DNA of 64,000 bases from SHZL01 sp031362985. GTDB taxonomy: Bacteria > Pseudomonadota > Gammaproteobacteria > Xanthomonadales > SZUA-36. The notes beneath the pieces are model-generated. The model was not told where the DNA came from, made no database searches, and worked only from the letters and a program-made list of their open reading frames with translations. Position numbers and translations under genes: made by a program. The stretch is from assembly GCA_031362985.1 (NCBI GenBank), contig JANLTO010000144.1, positions 6,383 to 70,382 of the forward strand. The letters are read 5' to 3'. Below, piece by piece: positions 34,197 through 42,713 of the stretch (position 1 is the stretch's first letter; each line of letters begins with the position of its first letter).

Positions 34197-35531
34197 TTAG
34201 AGGCCCATTCGTTCCTGCATGAGGTCCAGCGCTTCATTATCCATTGCACCGCAATGATGGGTGCCTGGATAAGCTTGCCAATGCTTGTTTTCCGCGGGCT
34301 GGATTTTGTTAAAAATATAGGGAAAGTTACCCAGGCCCCAATACTCGTCACCACCAATGCCTTCTTCGAATGTCGCGCCTTGCGGCGCCCCCAGATTTAC
34401 CAGGAAATCTACCCGGTGACCCAGGTCCCAATGGGCTGGTGCGGAGAACGCCATGCTGCTCTCATCAAAAGGCGGATAGGGTTCCGTCGATTCGTTATTG
34501 GCTTGTATATCGCAGGCGTCCGTTACATGAATATGGTTGGGGAGATCTTCGAATAATTTGTCGATGGTTGTGTAGTTGCTTGGCCTGGTGCAAAGACTGT
34601 TTTCACCCACGTCACGGCAATCCCCATCACTCTCGCAGGTGGTGACGCCATCAAGGTCGCAATAACCCTTTGCGTAATGCCTTCTGCCACATTGCGCATT
34701 CAAATCCCACATGTTCGGCCCACCGACAAACATTTGATAATCGATGATCGGATCCAGCCCATGCCAAAGTACAGGACCGAATGTGGCATTGGTTCCCATA
34801 CTGCAACCTATTGTGCCGAACATCGCCCCGTCCGTAAGCTGGTCGTGGGTCCAGGCAATAATGCTGGCCACCCGTTTATTTAATTCCCGAATGTTGGTAG
34901 CTTTTTCTGATGTTCGTGAGTACCAGCCCCAGGTAACAGGCTCGGAAAAGGGTGGCTGAAAAATGCTGGCCGTATATCCCTTTTCCCAGCGCACCATGAC
35001 CGTCCGCGCCGATGATTGTTTTTCCAGTGTTTCCATGGGTTCCGAGTAGTAACTCGTGCCGCCAGCCCCAAAGTGTGCAAATACGATCTTGTTGCCATCG
35101 CTGCTGAGGGCCAGGTGTCCACCCATTCCATCAACCACAAATGCCAATGCTTGCTTGGGTATTTCGGGATGACGCCCGTTGGGTATCAAAGTGCCGTGGT
35201 CGTCCGAGTACGCTGGCACCAGGCATTGGCGCCAGTCGGCGCAAACCTCTTTGCACTGGTAACGCACCCAATAACCACTGCGTCCCTGGGGCTCTGATTG
35301 AAAAATATCAAAGGCAGACGAAGGCACCTGAGGATCTGGCACGACACATAACGTGACTTCGGGCAGGTCGGGTATTGCGGGTGTATCGGATATGTTGGGA
35401 GTGAGAGCCGGCGCTTCTTGAGCAACCGTTGGTTGATCTTTACTGCTACAGCTGGCTGTGATGATACATAGGGTTAAAGCCAGAACTACCGCAAGCGGTG
35501 TTGTTGCGGACTTGAACGATTCACGGTCCAT
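34197..35531 (-). CDS. Secreted alpha/beta-hydrolase-like lipoprotein with Cys-rich insertion
   Basis: A 444-residue exported protein; the N-terminal hydrophobic segment ends ITASC (Cys about 28), so a lipid anchor is likely although the lipobox is not ideal. The motif TIGCSMGTNA looks like a Ser-containing nucleophile elbow, and THHCGAM near the end could supply the catalytic His. Between them lies a Cys-rich stretch (CGRRHYAKGYCDLDGVTTCESDGDCRDV...C) that I read as a disulfide-bonded insertion, not a repeat. No family recognised; PHB-depolymerase-like or tannase-like enzymes are possible. The start at 35531 is chosen for its AGGAGGGAG site. It is likely the outermost step of the cluster. 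Confidence 0.68.
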   Translation of the reverse strand: MDRESFKSATTPLAVVLALTLCIITASCSSKDQPTVAQEAPALTPNISDTPAIPDLPEVTLCVVPDPQVPSSAFDIFQSEPQGRSGYWVRYQCKEVCADWRQCLVPAYSDDHGTLIPNGRHPEIPKQALAFVVDGMGGHLALSSDGNKIVFAHFGAGGTSYYSEPMETLEKQSSARTVMVRWEKGYTASIFQPPFSEPVTWGWYSRTSEKATNIRELNKRVASIIAWTHDQLTDGAMFGTIGCSMGTNATFGPVLWHGLDPIIDYQMFVGGPNMWDLNAQCGRRHYAKGYCDLDGVTTCESDGDCRDVGENSLCTRPSNYTTIDKLFEDLPNHIHVTDACDIQANNESTEPYPPFDESSMAFSAPAHWDLGHRVDFLVNLGAPQGATFEEGIGGDEYWGLGNFPYIFNKIQPAENKHWQAYPGTHHCGAMDNEALDLMQERMGL

Positions 35532-35620
35532 CAGCAGCTCTCCCTCCTGAATGTTTTCCACCAGACATAATGAACCAAGGAGTAATCAACCTATGAAACA
35601 ATTGAATTCGGAGTTTGGGC

Positions 35621-36052
35621 TCAGCTCTGCCGTTTCTTCCGCATCTGTTCCAGCGCCTGTAACTGGGCCATGGCCTGGGCCAGTTTAGCCTCGGCATCAC
35701 CACCTGATTCCATTCCGCCGGCACGATCCGCCAGTTGCCGCTCCGCTTCTTCCTTCGCCCGGTTAGCCTCCGCAGCATCCAGGTCGCCGCCCCGGATTGC
35801 AGTATCAGCCAACACGTTGACCACGTGCGGTTGCACTTCGAGGATGCCACCACCGACAAAGAAGAACAGTTCCTCCCCGCCCGGCTTGATCACCCGCACC
35901 GGGCCGGGCTTGAGCTGCGTAATCAGCGGCGCATGCCGCGGCGCAATGCCCAATTCACCCATCGTGCCCGTGGCGAAGACCATCGTCGCCTCACCGGAGA
36001 AAATAGCCTCCTGGGCAGACACGATTTCGCATTGAATGGTTTTGCTCGCCAC
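35621..36052 (-). CDS. atpC: ATP synthase F1 subunit epsilon
   Basis: Rotor-stalk subunit and inhibitor of ATP hydrolysis, 143 residues. The N-terminal beta-sandwich begins with TIQCEIVSAQEAIFSGEATMVFATGTMGELGIAPRHAPLITQLKPG, the conserved epsilon pattern, followed by the two-helix C-terminus (LDAAEANRAKEEAERQLADRAGG). It is the last gene of the operon and overlaps the stop of atpD by one base. No clear terminator follows; the next gene downstream on this strand starts at 35531. Confidence 0.96.
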   Translation of the reverse strand: MASKTIQCEIVSAQEAIFSGEATMVFATGTMGELGIAPRHAPLITQLKPGPVRVIKPGGEELFFFVGGGILEVQPHVVNVLADTAIRGGDLDAAEANRAKEEAERQLADRAGGMESGGDAEAKLAQAMAQLQALEQMRKKRQS

Positions 36053-37446
36053 TATGCGGCTTCCTTGGCCTGCATCTTCCTGGCTTTTTCGGCCGCTTCC
36101 TCGATGCCACCCACCATGTAAAACGCCTGCTCCGGCAGTGCGTCATACTCTCCACTGACTATGCCCTTGAATGCCCGGATGGTGTCTTTCAGGGAAACGT
36201 ACTTGCCGGGCGAGCCGGTGAAGGTTTCTGCCACGAAGAAAGGCTGTGACAGGAAGCGCTGCACCTTGCGGGCGCGCGCCACGGCCAGCTTGTCGTCCTC
36301 GCTGAGTTCGTCCATGCCGAGGATAGCGATGATGTCCTTGAGTTCCTTGTAACGTTGCAACACTCCTTGCACGCCGCGCGCCGCATCGTAGTGCTCCTGG
36401 CCGATCAGGTTGGGGTCCAGCAGGCGCGAGGTGGAGTCCAGTGGGTCCACGGCCGGGTAGATGCCCATCTCAGCAACACCACGGCTGAGTACCAGGGTGG
36501 CGTCGAGATGCGCGAAGGTCGTCGCCGGGGATGGGTCGGTCAGGTCGTCTGCGGGAACGTACACGGCCTGGAAGGACGTGATGGAGCCGGTCTTGGTGGA
36601 TGTGATGCGCTCTTGCAGCAGGCCCATTTCCAGCGCCAGTGTCGGCTGGTAACCCACTGCTGAAGGCATGCGGCCCAGCAGAGCAGATACCTCGGTGCCG
36701 GCCAGCGTGTAGCGGTAGATATTGTCGATGAACATCAGTACGTCACGGCCCTGGTCGCGGAATTCTTCAGCAATTGTCAGGCCGGTGAGCGCCACGCGCA
36801 GGCGGTTGCCCGGCGGCTCATTCATCTGCCCATAAACCAGTGCCACTTTTTTCAGCACGTCGGCGTCCTTCATTTCGTGGTAGAAATCGTTGCCTTCGCG
36901 GGTACGCTCGCCCACGCCGGCAAACACCGAGTAACCCGAGTGCTCTACGGCGATGTTGCGGATCAGTTCCATCAGCGTCACGGTCTTGCCCACGCCGGCG
37001 CCGCCGAACAAGCCCACTTTGCCGCCCTTGGCGATCGGCATGATCAGGTCGATTACCTTGATGCCGGTTTCCAGTAATTCGTTGCCTCCAGCCTGCTCTT
37101 CATAGGTTGGTGGCTTGCGGTGGATGGGCATGCGTTTGGTCTCGCCGATGGGGCCAGCCTCGTCAATGGGGCGGCCCAGCACGTCCATTACGCGGCCGAG
37201 AGTTTGCTCGCCTACCGGCACGGAGATGGCGGCACCGGTGTCGCTCACCGCCAGGCCGCGCTTGAGACCATCGGTGGAACCCAGCGCGATGGTGCGCACC
37301 ACGCCGTCACCCAACTGCTGCTGAACTTCCAGGGTGATCGCGGCATCATCTACCGTCAGGGCATTGAATATCCGCGGCATGGCATTACGTGCGAACTCGA
37401 CGTCCACCACGGCACCGATGACTTGAACGATTTTTCCAGCACTCAT
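36052..37446 (-). CDS. atpD: ATP synthase F1 subunit beta
   Basis: Catalytic subunit, 464 residues, usual length. The P-loop GGAGVGKTV lies at about residues 149-157, the catalytic Glu region GVGERTREGNDFYHEM at about 178-193, and the signature PAVDPLDSTSRLL near 340-352. A GAGGAGC ribosome-binding site precedes the ATG. The gap to atpG upstream is filled by a short inverted-repeat element (37473-37545), which does not touch the ribosome-binding site. Confidence 0.98.
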   Translation of the reverse strand: MSAGKIVQVIGAVVDVEFARNAMPRIFNALTVDDAAITLEVQQQLGDGVVRTIALGSTDGLKRGLAVSDTGAAISVPVGEQTLGRVMDVLGRPIDEAGPIGETKRMPIHRKPPTYEEQAGGNELLETGIKVIDLIMPIAKGGKVGLFGGAGVGKTVTLMELIRNIAVEHSGYSVFAGVGERTREGNDFYHEMKDADVLKKVALVYGQMNEPPGNRLRVALTGLTIAEEFRDQGRDVLMFIDNIYRYTLAGTEVSALLGRMPSAVGYQPTLALEMGLLQERITSTKTGSITSFQAVYVPADDLTDPSPATTFAHLDATLVLSRGVAEMGIYPAVDPLDSTSRLLDPNLIGQEHYDAARGVQGVLQRYKELKDIIAILGMDELSEDDKLAVARARKVQRFLSQPFFVAETFTGSPGKYVSLKDTIRAFKGIVSGEYDALPEQAFYMVGGIEEAAEKARKMQAKEAA

Positions 37447-37472
37447 TACTTGCTCCTCTGCATCATTGGGAT

Positions 37473-37545
37473 GGGGTCAGAGTACAAATTGCGATACTGC
37501 AATTTTTCCCGGTCACCCATCATGATCAATTTATACTCTGACCCC
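37473..37545. mobile_element. Short MITE-like element with GGGGTCAGAGT terminal inverted repeats
   Basis: A 73-bp element between atpG and atpD. Left end GGGGTCAGAGTACAAATTG (37473-37491) and right end CAATTTATACTCTGACCCC (37527-37545) are 19-bp inverted repeats with one mismatch, and an inner hairpin (AAATTGC 37486-37492 with GCAATTT 37499-37505) lies beside the left end. From memory, this GGGGTCAGAGT sequence flanks REP-associated Y1 transposase genes in many proteobacteria; no transposase is present here. The right end is fused to the atpG stop codon (TAG shares its G). Confidence 0.72.
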
Positions 37546-38408
37546 TAAACGGCCGCCGCACCTGCGACAATTTCAGAAATTTCCTGCGTGATCGCGGCCT
37601 GTCTGGCCTTGTTATAGGCCAGCTTCAAATCGCCGATCAGTTCAATGGCATTCTCGGTCGCGTTCTTCATGGCGACCATGCGTGCGGCATGTTCGGAAGC
37701 CAGGTTTTCCAGCACCGCCTGGTAGACCTGCGACTCGATGTACCGCACCAGCACTGTGTCCAGAAGCTTCTCGGCATCGGGCTCATAAATGTAATCCCAG
37801 ATGTCGGGAATTTCGGTTTCGTCGGACTCCGGCAAGGGCAGCAACTGCTCCAGCACGGGGCGCTGCGACATCGTATTGATGAAGTCGTTGTACACCAGGA
37901 ATACCCGGTCCACTGAACCACCACGGTAGGCGTCGAGGATTACCCGCATCGCGCCAATCAGTTTTGCGATCTGCGGCCGGTCGCCAAAGCCGCTGGCAGA
38001 AGCGACGATTTCTATCGGAAAGTTTTTGAAATAAGCCGTGGCTTTCTTACCCATGGTGACCAGGCTGATGGCCGTGTTCGTTTCCCGCCACTGACGCGCG
38101 TGGGCGATGGCCAGCTTGAACAGGTTCATGTTCAGGCCGCCACATTGCCCGCGATCGGTGGATATGATGATGTAGGCGACTTTCCGCACTTCCTCGCGCC
38201 GTATGGTGAACGGGTGGCGGTATTCCGGGTTGGCCTTACCCAGATGGCTCATCACCTTGCGCAGCATGCGGGCATAGGGGCGCGTCGCCCGCATCAGGAG
38301 CTGCGACTTCTTGATCTTGCTGGCAGAGACCATCTCGAGAGCCGAGGTCACCTTGCGGGTGTTCTCGATACTCTTGATCTTGCTGGTAATTTCCTTGCCA
38401 CTTGCCAC
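37545..38408 (-). CDS. atpG: ATP synthase F1 subunit gamma
   Basis: Central rotor shaft, 287 residues. The N-terminal helix MASGKEITSKIKSIENTRKVTSALEMVSASKIKK and the C-terminal helix RMVAMKNATENAIELIGDLKLAYNKARQAAITQEISEIVAGAAAV are both conserved for gamma subunits and form the coiled coil inside the hexamer. The stop codon TAG is directly joined to the inverted-repeat element. A gap of 68 bases separates the gene from atpA upstream. Confidence 0.97.
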   Translation of the reverse strand: MASGKEITSKIKSIENTRKVTSALEMVSASKIKKSQLLMRATRPYARMLRKVMSHLGKANPEYRHPFTIRREEVRKVAYIIISTDRGQCGGLNMNLFKLAIAHARQWRETNTAISLVTMGKKATAYFKNFPIEIVASASGFGDRPQIAKLIGAMRVILDAYRGGSVDRVFLVYNDFINTMSQRPVLEQLLPLPESDETEIPDIWDYIYEPDAEKLLDTVLVRYIESQVYQAVLENLASEHAARMVAMKNATENAIELIGDLKLAYNKARQAAITQEISEIVAGAAAV

Positions 38409-38476
38409 TTAACCGCGCTCCACTGCCTGTTCGGGATCAAACACCATTCTTTTCCGGGTCACTAAACGAGGCTTGC

Positions 38477-40021
38477 TTACCAGCTGCCGCTGGCCTTGAA
38501 CTCGGTGACCGCAGCCTTGAGCTGCGACTCGATATCGTCACCCCAGACGCCAGCATCCAGTTTTTCCATAAGGCCGGCCTGGGACGCGCCGAGGGAGTCA
38601 ACCAGCGCTGCTTCGAATGCTCCGACCTTGTTCAGCGGGACATCATCCATAAAACCGCGGTCAACGGCATACAGGGAAACGGCCATCTGCCCGACTGACA
38701 AGGGGCTGTACTGCTTCTGTTTCATCAGTTCAGTCACGCGCTGGCCGCGGTCGAGTTGCTTACGGGTCGCATCGTCGAGGTCAGAGGCAAACTGGGCAAA
38801 AGCCGCCAGTTCGCGATACTGCGACAGCGCGAGACGAATACCGCCACCGAGCTTCTTGATCACCTTGGTCTGCGCAGCGCCGCCTACGCGGGAAACTGAC
38901 AGGCCGGCGTTGACGGCAGGGCGTACACCGGAGTTGAACATGTCGGTATCGAGAAATATCTGGCCGTCGGTGATGGAGATTACGTTGGTGGGAACGAAGG
39001 CGGACACGTCACCGGCCTGGGTCTCGATGATCGGCAGCGCAGTCAGTGAACCCGTCTTGCCCTTCACCTTGCCCCCGGTGAATTTCTCCACGTACTCCAC
39101 GTTCACCCGCGCCGCTCGCTCGAGCAAACGGGAGTGCAAATAAAACACGTCACCAGGATAGGCTTCGCGGCCCGGCGGGCGGCGCAGCAGCAGCGACACC
39201 TGGCGATAGGCCCAGGCCTGTTTGGTCAAATCGTCATAAATAATCAGGGCATCTTCACCGCGGTCGCGGAAATACTCGCCCATGGTGCAGCCGGAATACG
39301 GCGCAATGTACTGCATGGCGGCAGATTCAGAAGCCGAGGCGTTGACCACGATGGTGTGTTTCATGGCACCGTTCGCTTCGAGCCTGGCCACCACGTTTGC
39401 CACCGTCGATTGCTTCTGGCCAATGGCCACGTAGATGCACTTGATACCAGACTTGGCCTGGTTGATGATCGTGTCGATGGCGATGGCCGACTTGCCGATC
39501 TGGCGGTCACCGATGATCAATTCGCGCTGGCCACGGCCAATGGGCACCATCGAGTCGATGGATTTCAGACCAGTCTGCACTGGTTGGTCTACCGATTTAC
39601 GCCAGATCACACCGGGGGCAACCTTTTCGATAGGCGCAAAACCGTCATTCTGAATCGGACCCTTGCCGTCGATCGGGTTACCCAGCGCGTCGACCACGCG
39701 CCCCAGCAAGCCGTGCCCGTGCGGCACTTCGAGAATACGACCGGTGCATTTGACCGTGTCGCCTTCCGTGATGTGCTCATATTGGCCCAGAATTACCGTT
39801 CCGACCGAATCGCGCTCCAGGTTGAGCGCCAGGCCAAAGGTATTGCCCGGGAATTCGATCATTTCGCCTTGCATGGCGTCTTCAAGACCGTGAATGCGAG
39901 CAATGCCGTCGGAGACGCTGACCACAGTGCCTTCATTGCGCGTTTCGGCAGAAATGTTCAGTTGCTCGACGCGCTGTTTGATCAGCTCGCTGATTTCTGA
40001 TGGATTCAGTGATACTTGCAT
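38477..40021 (-). CDS. atpA: ATP synthase F1 subunit alpha
   Basis: Non-catalytic nucleotide-binding subunit, 514 residues, normal length. P-loop GDRQIGKSAIAIDTI lies at about residues 169-183. The C-terminal region holds the family signature PAVNAGLSVSRVGG near 363-376. The N-terminus has NPSEISELIKQRVEQLN, which binds delta. The gap to atpH upstream (129 bases) is longer than elsewhere in the operon and shows no recognisable gene or terminator. Confidence 0.98.
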   Translation of the reverse strand: MQVSLNPSEISELIKQRVEQLNISAETRNEGTVVSVSDGIARIHGLEDAMQGEMIEFPGNTFGLALNLERDSVGTVILGQYEHITEGDTVKCTGRILEVPHGHGLLGRVVDALGNPIDGKGPIQNDGFAPIEKVAPGVIWRKSVDQPVQTGLKSIDSMVPIGRGQRELIIGDRQIGKSAIAIDTIINQAKSGIKCIYVAIGQKQSTVANVVARLEANGAMKHTIVVNASASESAAMQYIAPYSGCTMGEYFRDRGEDALIIYDDLTKQAWAYRQVSLLLRRPPGREAYPGDVFYLHSRLLERAARVNVEYVEKFTGGKVKGKTGSLTALPIIETQAGDVSAFVPTNVISITDGQIFLDTDMFNSGVRPAVNAGLSVSRVGGAAQTKVIKKLGGGIRLALSQYRELAAFAQFASDLDDATRKQLDRGQRVTELMKQKQYSPLSVGQMAVSLYAVDRGFMDDVPLNKVGAFEAALVDSLGASQAGLMEKLDAGVWGDDIESQLKAAVTEFKASGSW

Positions 40022-40150
40022 TGTTTTCTTCCTGTTATATCGCTTTTTGCGTTGGCGACCGGTTATTCAAAATCTCGCTCAGTGGATCTCACTAAATTAA
40101 TTTGCCCATGTAAATCTCCCCATGAAATCCCCCCGCGTATTTCTCCTGAG

Positions 40151-40693
40151 CTAGCGGGCTAAAGCACTGCTCAGTTTGTTCAATCGCCCTAGCAGGGAGC
40201 CGTCAATGACCTGGTCACCGGCATAAATCACCGCGCCACCCAACACCTGTGGGTCGATCTCGCTTTCGAGCTCAATGGCGCACTTGAAGCGGCGCGTCAG
40301 TGCCTCGGTCATGCGGCTTGCCTGCTCTTCGCTCAGGGCCTGCGCAACAACTACCCGCACCAACAGTCGCTGCTCCGCGGCCTGTTTCAGGCGATTAAAC
40401 AGAGCGGTTACTTCAGTCAACAGGGGCAGACGGCGATTGGCGCCGAGCACACCCAAAAAAGCTTTAAAACGTTCATCAAAACGATCTGCTCCGGTGGCAG
40501 TAAGCAGCTCCACGGCCTGCGCCGGTGCCACCAGCGGATTGTCCAGTAGCCCGGCCAAAGAGTTATCCGCGGCAATGGCGCTGGCCAGGACCAGCATGTC
40601 CTGCCAGGACTTGAGGGCAGCGGAGTCCCCTTCCTGTGCCAGACTGAACGCCGCCTTGGCGTAAGGCCGTGCCAATGTGGTTACGCTGCTCAT
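40151..40693 (-). CDS. atpH: ATP synthase F1 subunit delta
   Basis: Peripheral-stalk connector between F1 and the b subunits, 180 residues. The N-terminal bundle starts SSVTTLARPYAKAAFSLAQEGDSAALKSW, and the C-terminal part holds the conserved LESEIDPQVLGGAVIYAGDQVIDGSLLGRLNKL. Its first four bases overlap the end of atpF (translational coupling). Length and layout are usual. Confidence 0.96.
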   Translation of the reverse strand: MSSVTTLARPYAKAAFSLAQEGDSAALKSWQDMLVLASAIAADNSLAGLLDNPLVAPAQAVELLTATGADRFDERFKAFLGVLGANRRLPLLTEVTALFNRLKQAAEQRLLVRVVVAQALSEEQASRMTEALTRRFKCAIELESEIDPQVLGGAVIYAGDQVIDGSLLGRLNKLSSALAR

Positions 40694-41160
40694 ATTTCAG
40701 AAATCAACTCATCCAGTAACTTGCGATGGACATTTGCGTCGACTTCTTTTTCCAGCAGGCGCGATGCACCCAGTACGGCAAGGCTTGCCACCTGTGCGCG
40801 TAATGCTTCACGCGCCTGGTTGGCCGACAGGGCGATATCCGCCTCGCCAGCGGCAACCTGGCGGTGGCGCTCTGCAACGGCGTCTTCCTTGGCCTGGTCC
40901 AGGATCTGGCCATGCCGCTGGTTCGCCTGCTCGACGATCTCACCAGCCTTCTCCCGTGCTACGCGGATTTCTTCGCCGGCAATCGTTTTAGCCGCTGCCA
41001 GTTCTTTGTCCGCACGGTCTGAGGCTGCGAGGCCCTCGGCGATTTTTTCCCGCCGCTCGTCCATGGACTTCAGTAGCACCGGCCAAATGAATTTCATGCA
41101 AAACCACACGAAAATCATCATCGCGATCGACTGTAAAACTAACGTGGCATTGAGATTCAT
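40690..41160 (-). CDS. atpF: ATP synthase F0 subunit b
   Basis: Peripheral stalk, 156 residues. One N-terminal membrane segment (LVLQSIAMMIFVWFCMKFIWPVLL) is followed by a long charged helix (KSMDERREKIAEGLAASDRADKELAAAKTIAGEEIRVAREKAGEIVEQANQRHGQILDQAKEDA), the standard b-subunit layout. It is separated by 10 bases from atpE and overlaps atpH by 4 bases. Confidence 0.97.
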   Translation of the reverse strand: MNLNATLVLQSIAMMIFVWFCMKFIWPVLLKSMDERREKIAEGLAASDRADKELAAAKTIAGEEIRVAREKAGEIVEQANQRHGQILDQAKEDAVAERHRQVAAGEADIALSANQAREALRAQVASLAVLGASRLLEKEVDANVHRKLLDELISEI

Positions 41161-41170
41161 GCCTTAAGCT

Positions 41171-41443
41171 CTATCCGGCTAATGCGCTTTGCAACTGGCC
41201 CACGAAGGGGTTTGCAAAGGTGAAAAACAAGGCAATACCGACACCGATCATCGCCACCGCGTCGAGCAGGCCAATGGCAAGGAAGAATTTACCCTGCAGC
41301 ATCGGAGCCAGCTCCGGTTGACGAGCTGAACCCTCGAGCAAGCGTCCGCCGAGAATACCCACGCCAATACCCACACCCAGTGCACCCAGGCCAATCAACA
41401 GGCCAACGGCTATTGCGGTCATACCAATTACAGTTTCCATCAC
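41171..41443 (-). CDS. atpE: ATP synthase F0 subunit c
   Basis: Proton-carrying rotor ring subunit, 90 residues. Two membrane helices are joined by the polar loop ARQPEL. The essential carboxylate is Asp61 in GLLDAVAMIGVGI; the Na+-coordinating pattern is not seen, so the enzyme is a proton ATPase. The start MMETVIG is slightly longer than in E. coli. The upstream neighbour is atpB (gap 61 bases). Confidence 0.97.
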   Translation of the reverse strand: MMETVIGMTAIAVGLLIGLGALGVGIGVGILGGRLLEGSARQPELAPMLQGKFFLAIGLLDAVAMIGVGIALFFTFANPFVGQLQSALAG

Positions 41444-41504
41444 TAACTCCCGTTTTCAGAGATTGTTAAAACAAAAAATCCGGTTGCAAAACTACACCCA
41501 CTGC

Positions 41505-42554
41505 TCAATGGTGCTGCGAAGCCATGCTCAGGTAGACAATGGTCAGCATCATGAAAATAAACGCCTGCAAGGTCACTATGATCAAGTGGAATGCCGCCCA
41601 GCCAAAATTCATCAACTGCCCGCCAAGGAAGGCCGACCCTCCGATCAGCAGCATTTCCGCGAACAACAGCAACCAGGTCTTGCCATTGCTCAGCTTGCCT
41701 TTCAGGTTCATCCACAAGGTGACGAACACCGTTGCGGTAGCCACTACCCAGAACCAGGGCGGAATGTGATCACCAAACATCGAGCTCAAACCAACAGCTT
41801 TCCATCCCGAACCCGCGGTAAACACCATGGCGAGCAGGATGAAAATCAGCTCACCGGCATACAGGTTGCCAAACAACCGCAGCCCCAGTGAAACCGGCTT
41901 GGCGAACAGCGAAACCAGCTCCAGCAGCAAGTTGAAAGCAAATATAAAGGGCCAGACCAACTTGGGCATGCCCAGCTCTTTGGGATTCAAGGGGTTCATC
42001 ACCAGTTCGCCCAGAAAACCACCCACCCCTTTGAAGCGAATGCTGTAAATAATGATCAGCACAAACACGGTAATGGCCATGCCCATGGTGGCATTGACAT
42101 CGGTTGTCGGCACCACTTTCTGGTAGTGCACTCCCAGCGATTTCGCCAGCGTGGGCAGCCAGTCAACCGGGAGCAAATCCATGCAGTTCATCAACAAGAT
42201 CCACACGAACAAGGTCAGTGCCAGCGGCGCAATCAGCCGGCTGGTGCCATGAAATGTCTCGCGCACGCTGTTATCCACAAACTCAACAATGATTTCAATC
42301 GCTGCCTGGAAGCGTGAGGGCACACCTGCATTGGCTTTCTTTGCAACACTGCGAAACAGCAGGAAAAAAACTGCGCCCAACAGCAGGGACCAGAACATGG
42401 TATCGACATTGACCGCCCAAAAGCCCATGGCCGTGGCTTCTGCCGGCGTATGGGCAAAGTCCCACGTTCCCTCTGGCGTTTGGCCGAAGGTCAGATTCTG
42501 CAGATGGTGCTGGATGTACTCGCTTTCAGAGATACTTTCAATATCGCCAGACAT
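41505..42554 (-). CDS. atpB: ATP synthase F0 subunit a
   Basis: Proton half-channel subunit, 349 residues, longer than the E. coli protein (271) because of extended loops. The essential Arg lies in LGLRLFGNLYAGELIF, and the C-terminal helices are conserved (GWAAFHLIIVTLQAFIFMMLTIVYLSMASQHH). The ATG at 42554 (MSGDIESISESEYIQHHL) is preferred over the frame opening at 42584 because GGATAAGAGC lies upstream. The N-terminal polar stretch is typical of the family. Confidence 0.96.
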   Translation of the reverse strand: MSGDIESISESEYIQHHLQNLTFGQTPEGTWDFAHTPAEATAMGFWAVNVDTMFWSLLLGAVFFLLFRSVAKKANAGVPSRFQAAIEIIVEFVDNSVRETFHGTSRLIAPLALTLFVWILLMNCMDLLPVDWLPTLAKSLGVHYQKVVPTTDVNATMGMAITVFVLIIIYSIRFKGVGGFLGELVMNPLNPKELGMPKLVWPFIFAFNLLLELVSLFAKPVSLGLRLFGNLYAGELIFILLAMVFTAGSGWKAVGLSSMFGDHIPPWFWVVATATVFVTLWMNLKGKLSNGKTWLLLFAEMLLIGGSAFLGGQLMNFGWAAFHLIIVTLQAFIFMMLTIVYLSMASQHH

Positions 42555-42677
42555 GCTCTTATCCGCTCGTTTCCGTCTCGACATCCCGTTGGGGACGCTT
42601 GTTCAACAATCAATAAATTCGACAACTAGTGCCAATTATGGCCTGCCCACGCGACGCACCCTGGTGCCCAGCGCACT

Positions 42678-42713
42678 GCCTATCGTATTGCTTAGCGTAT
42701 TGCTTATCGTATT
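42678..42713. repeat. 12-bp tandem repeat, three copies, spanning the atpI stop codon
   Basis: Three units of GCCTATCGTATT / GCTTAGCGTATT / GCTTATCGTATT. On the coding strand each unit reads Ala-Ile-Arg-stop (GCA ATA CGN TAR), so the last three residues and the stop codon of atpI are present three times in a row. The repeat lies in the gap before atpB. Confidence 0.88.

Noticed and set aside
34118..34357. 79-codon minus-strand frame at the end of the hydrolase-like gene
   Set aside because: Overlaps the end of the supported gene and has no features of its own.
39134..40000. 288-codon plus-strand frame opposite atpA
   Set aside because: Antisense shadow of a conserved essential gene.
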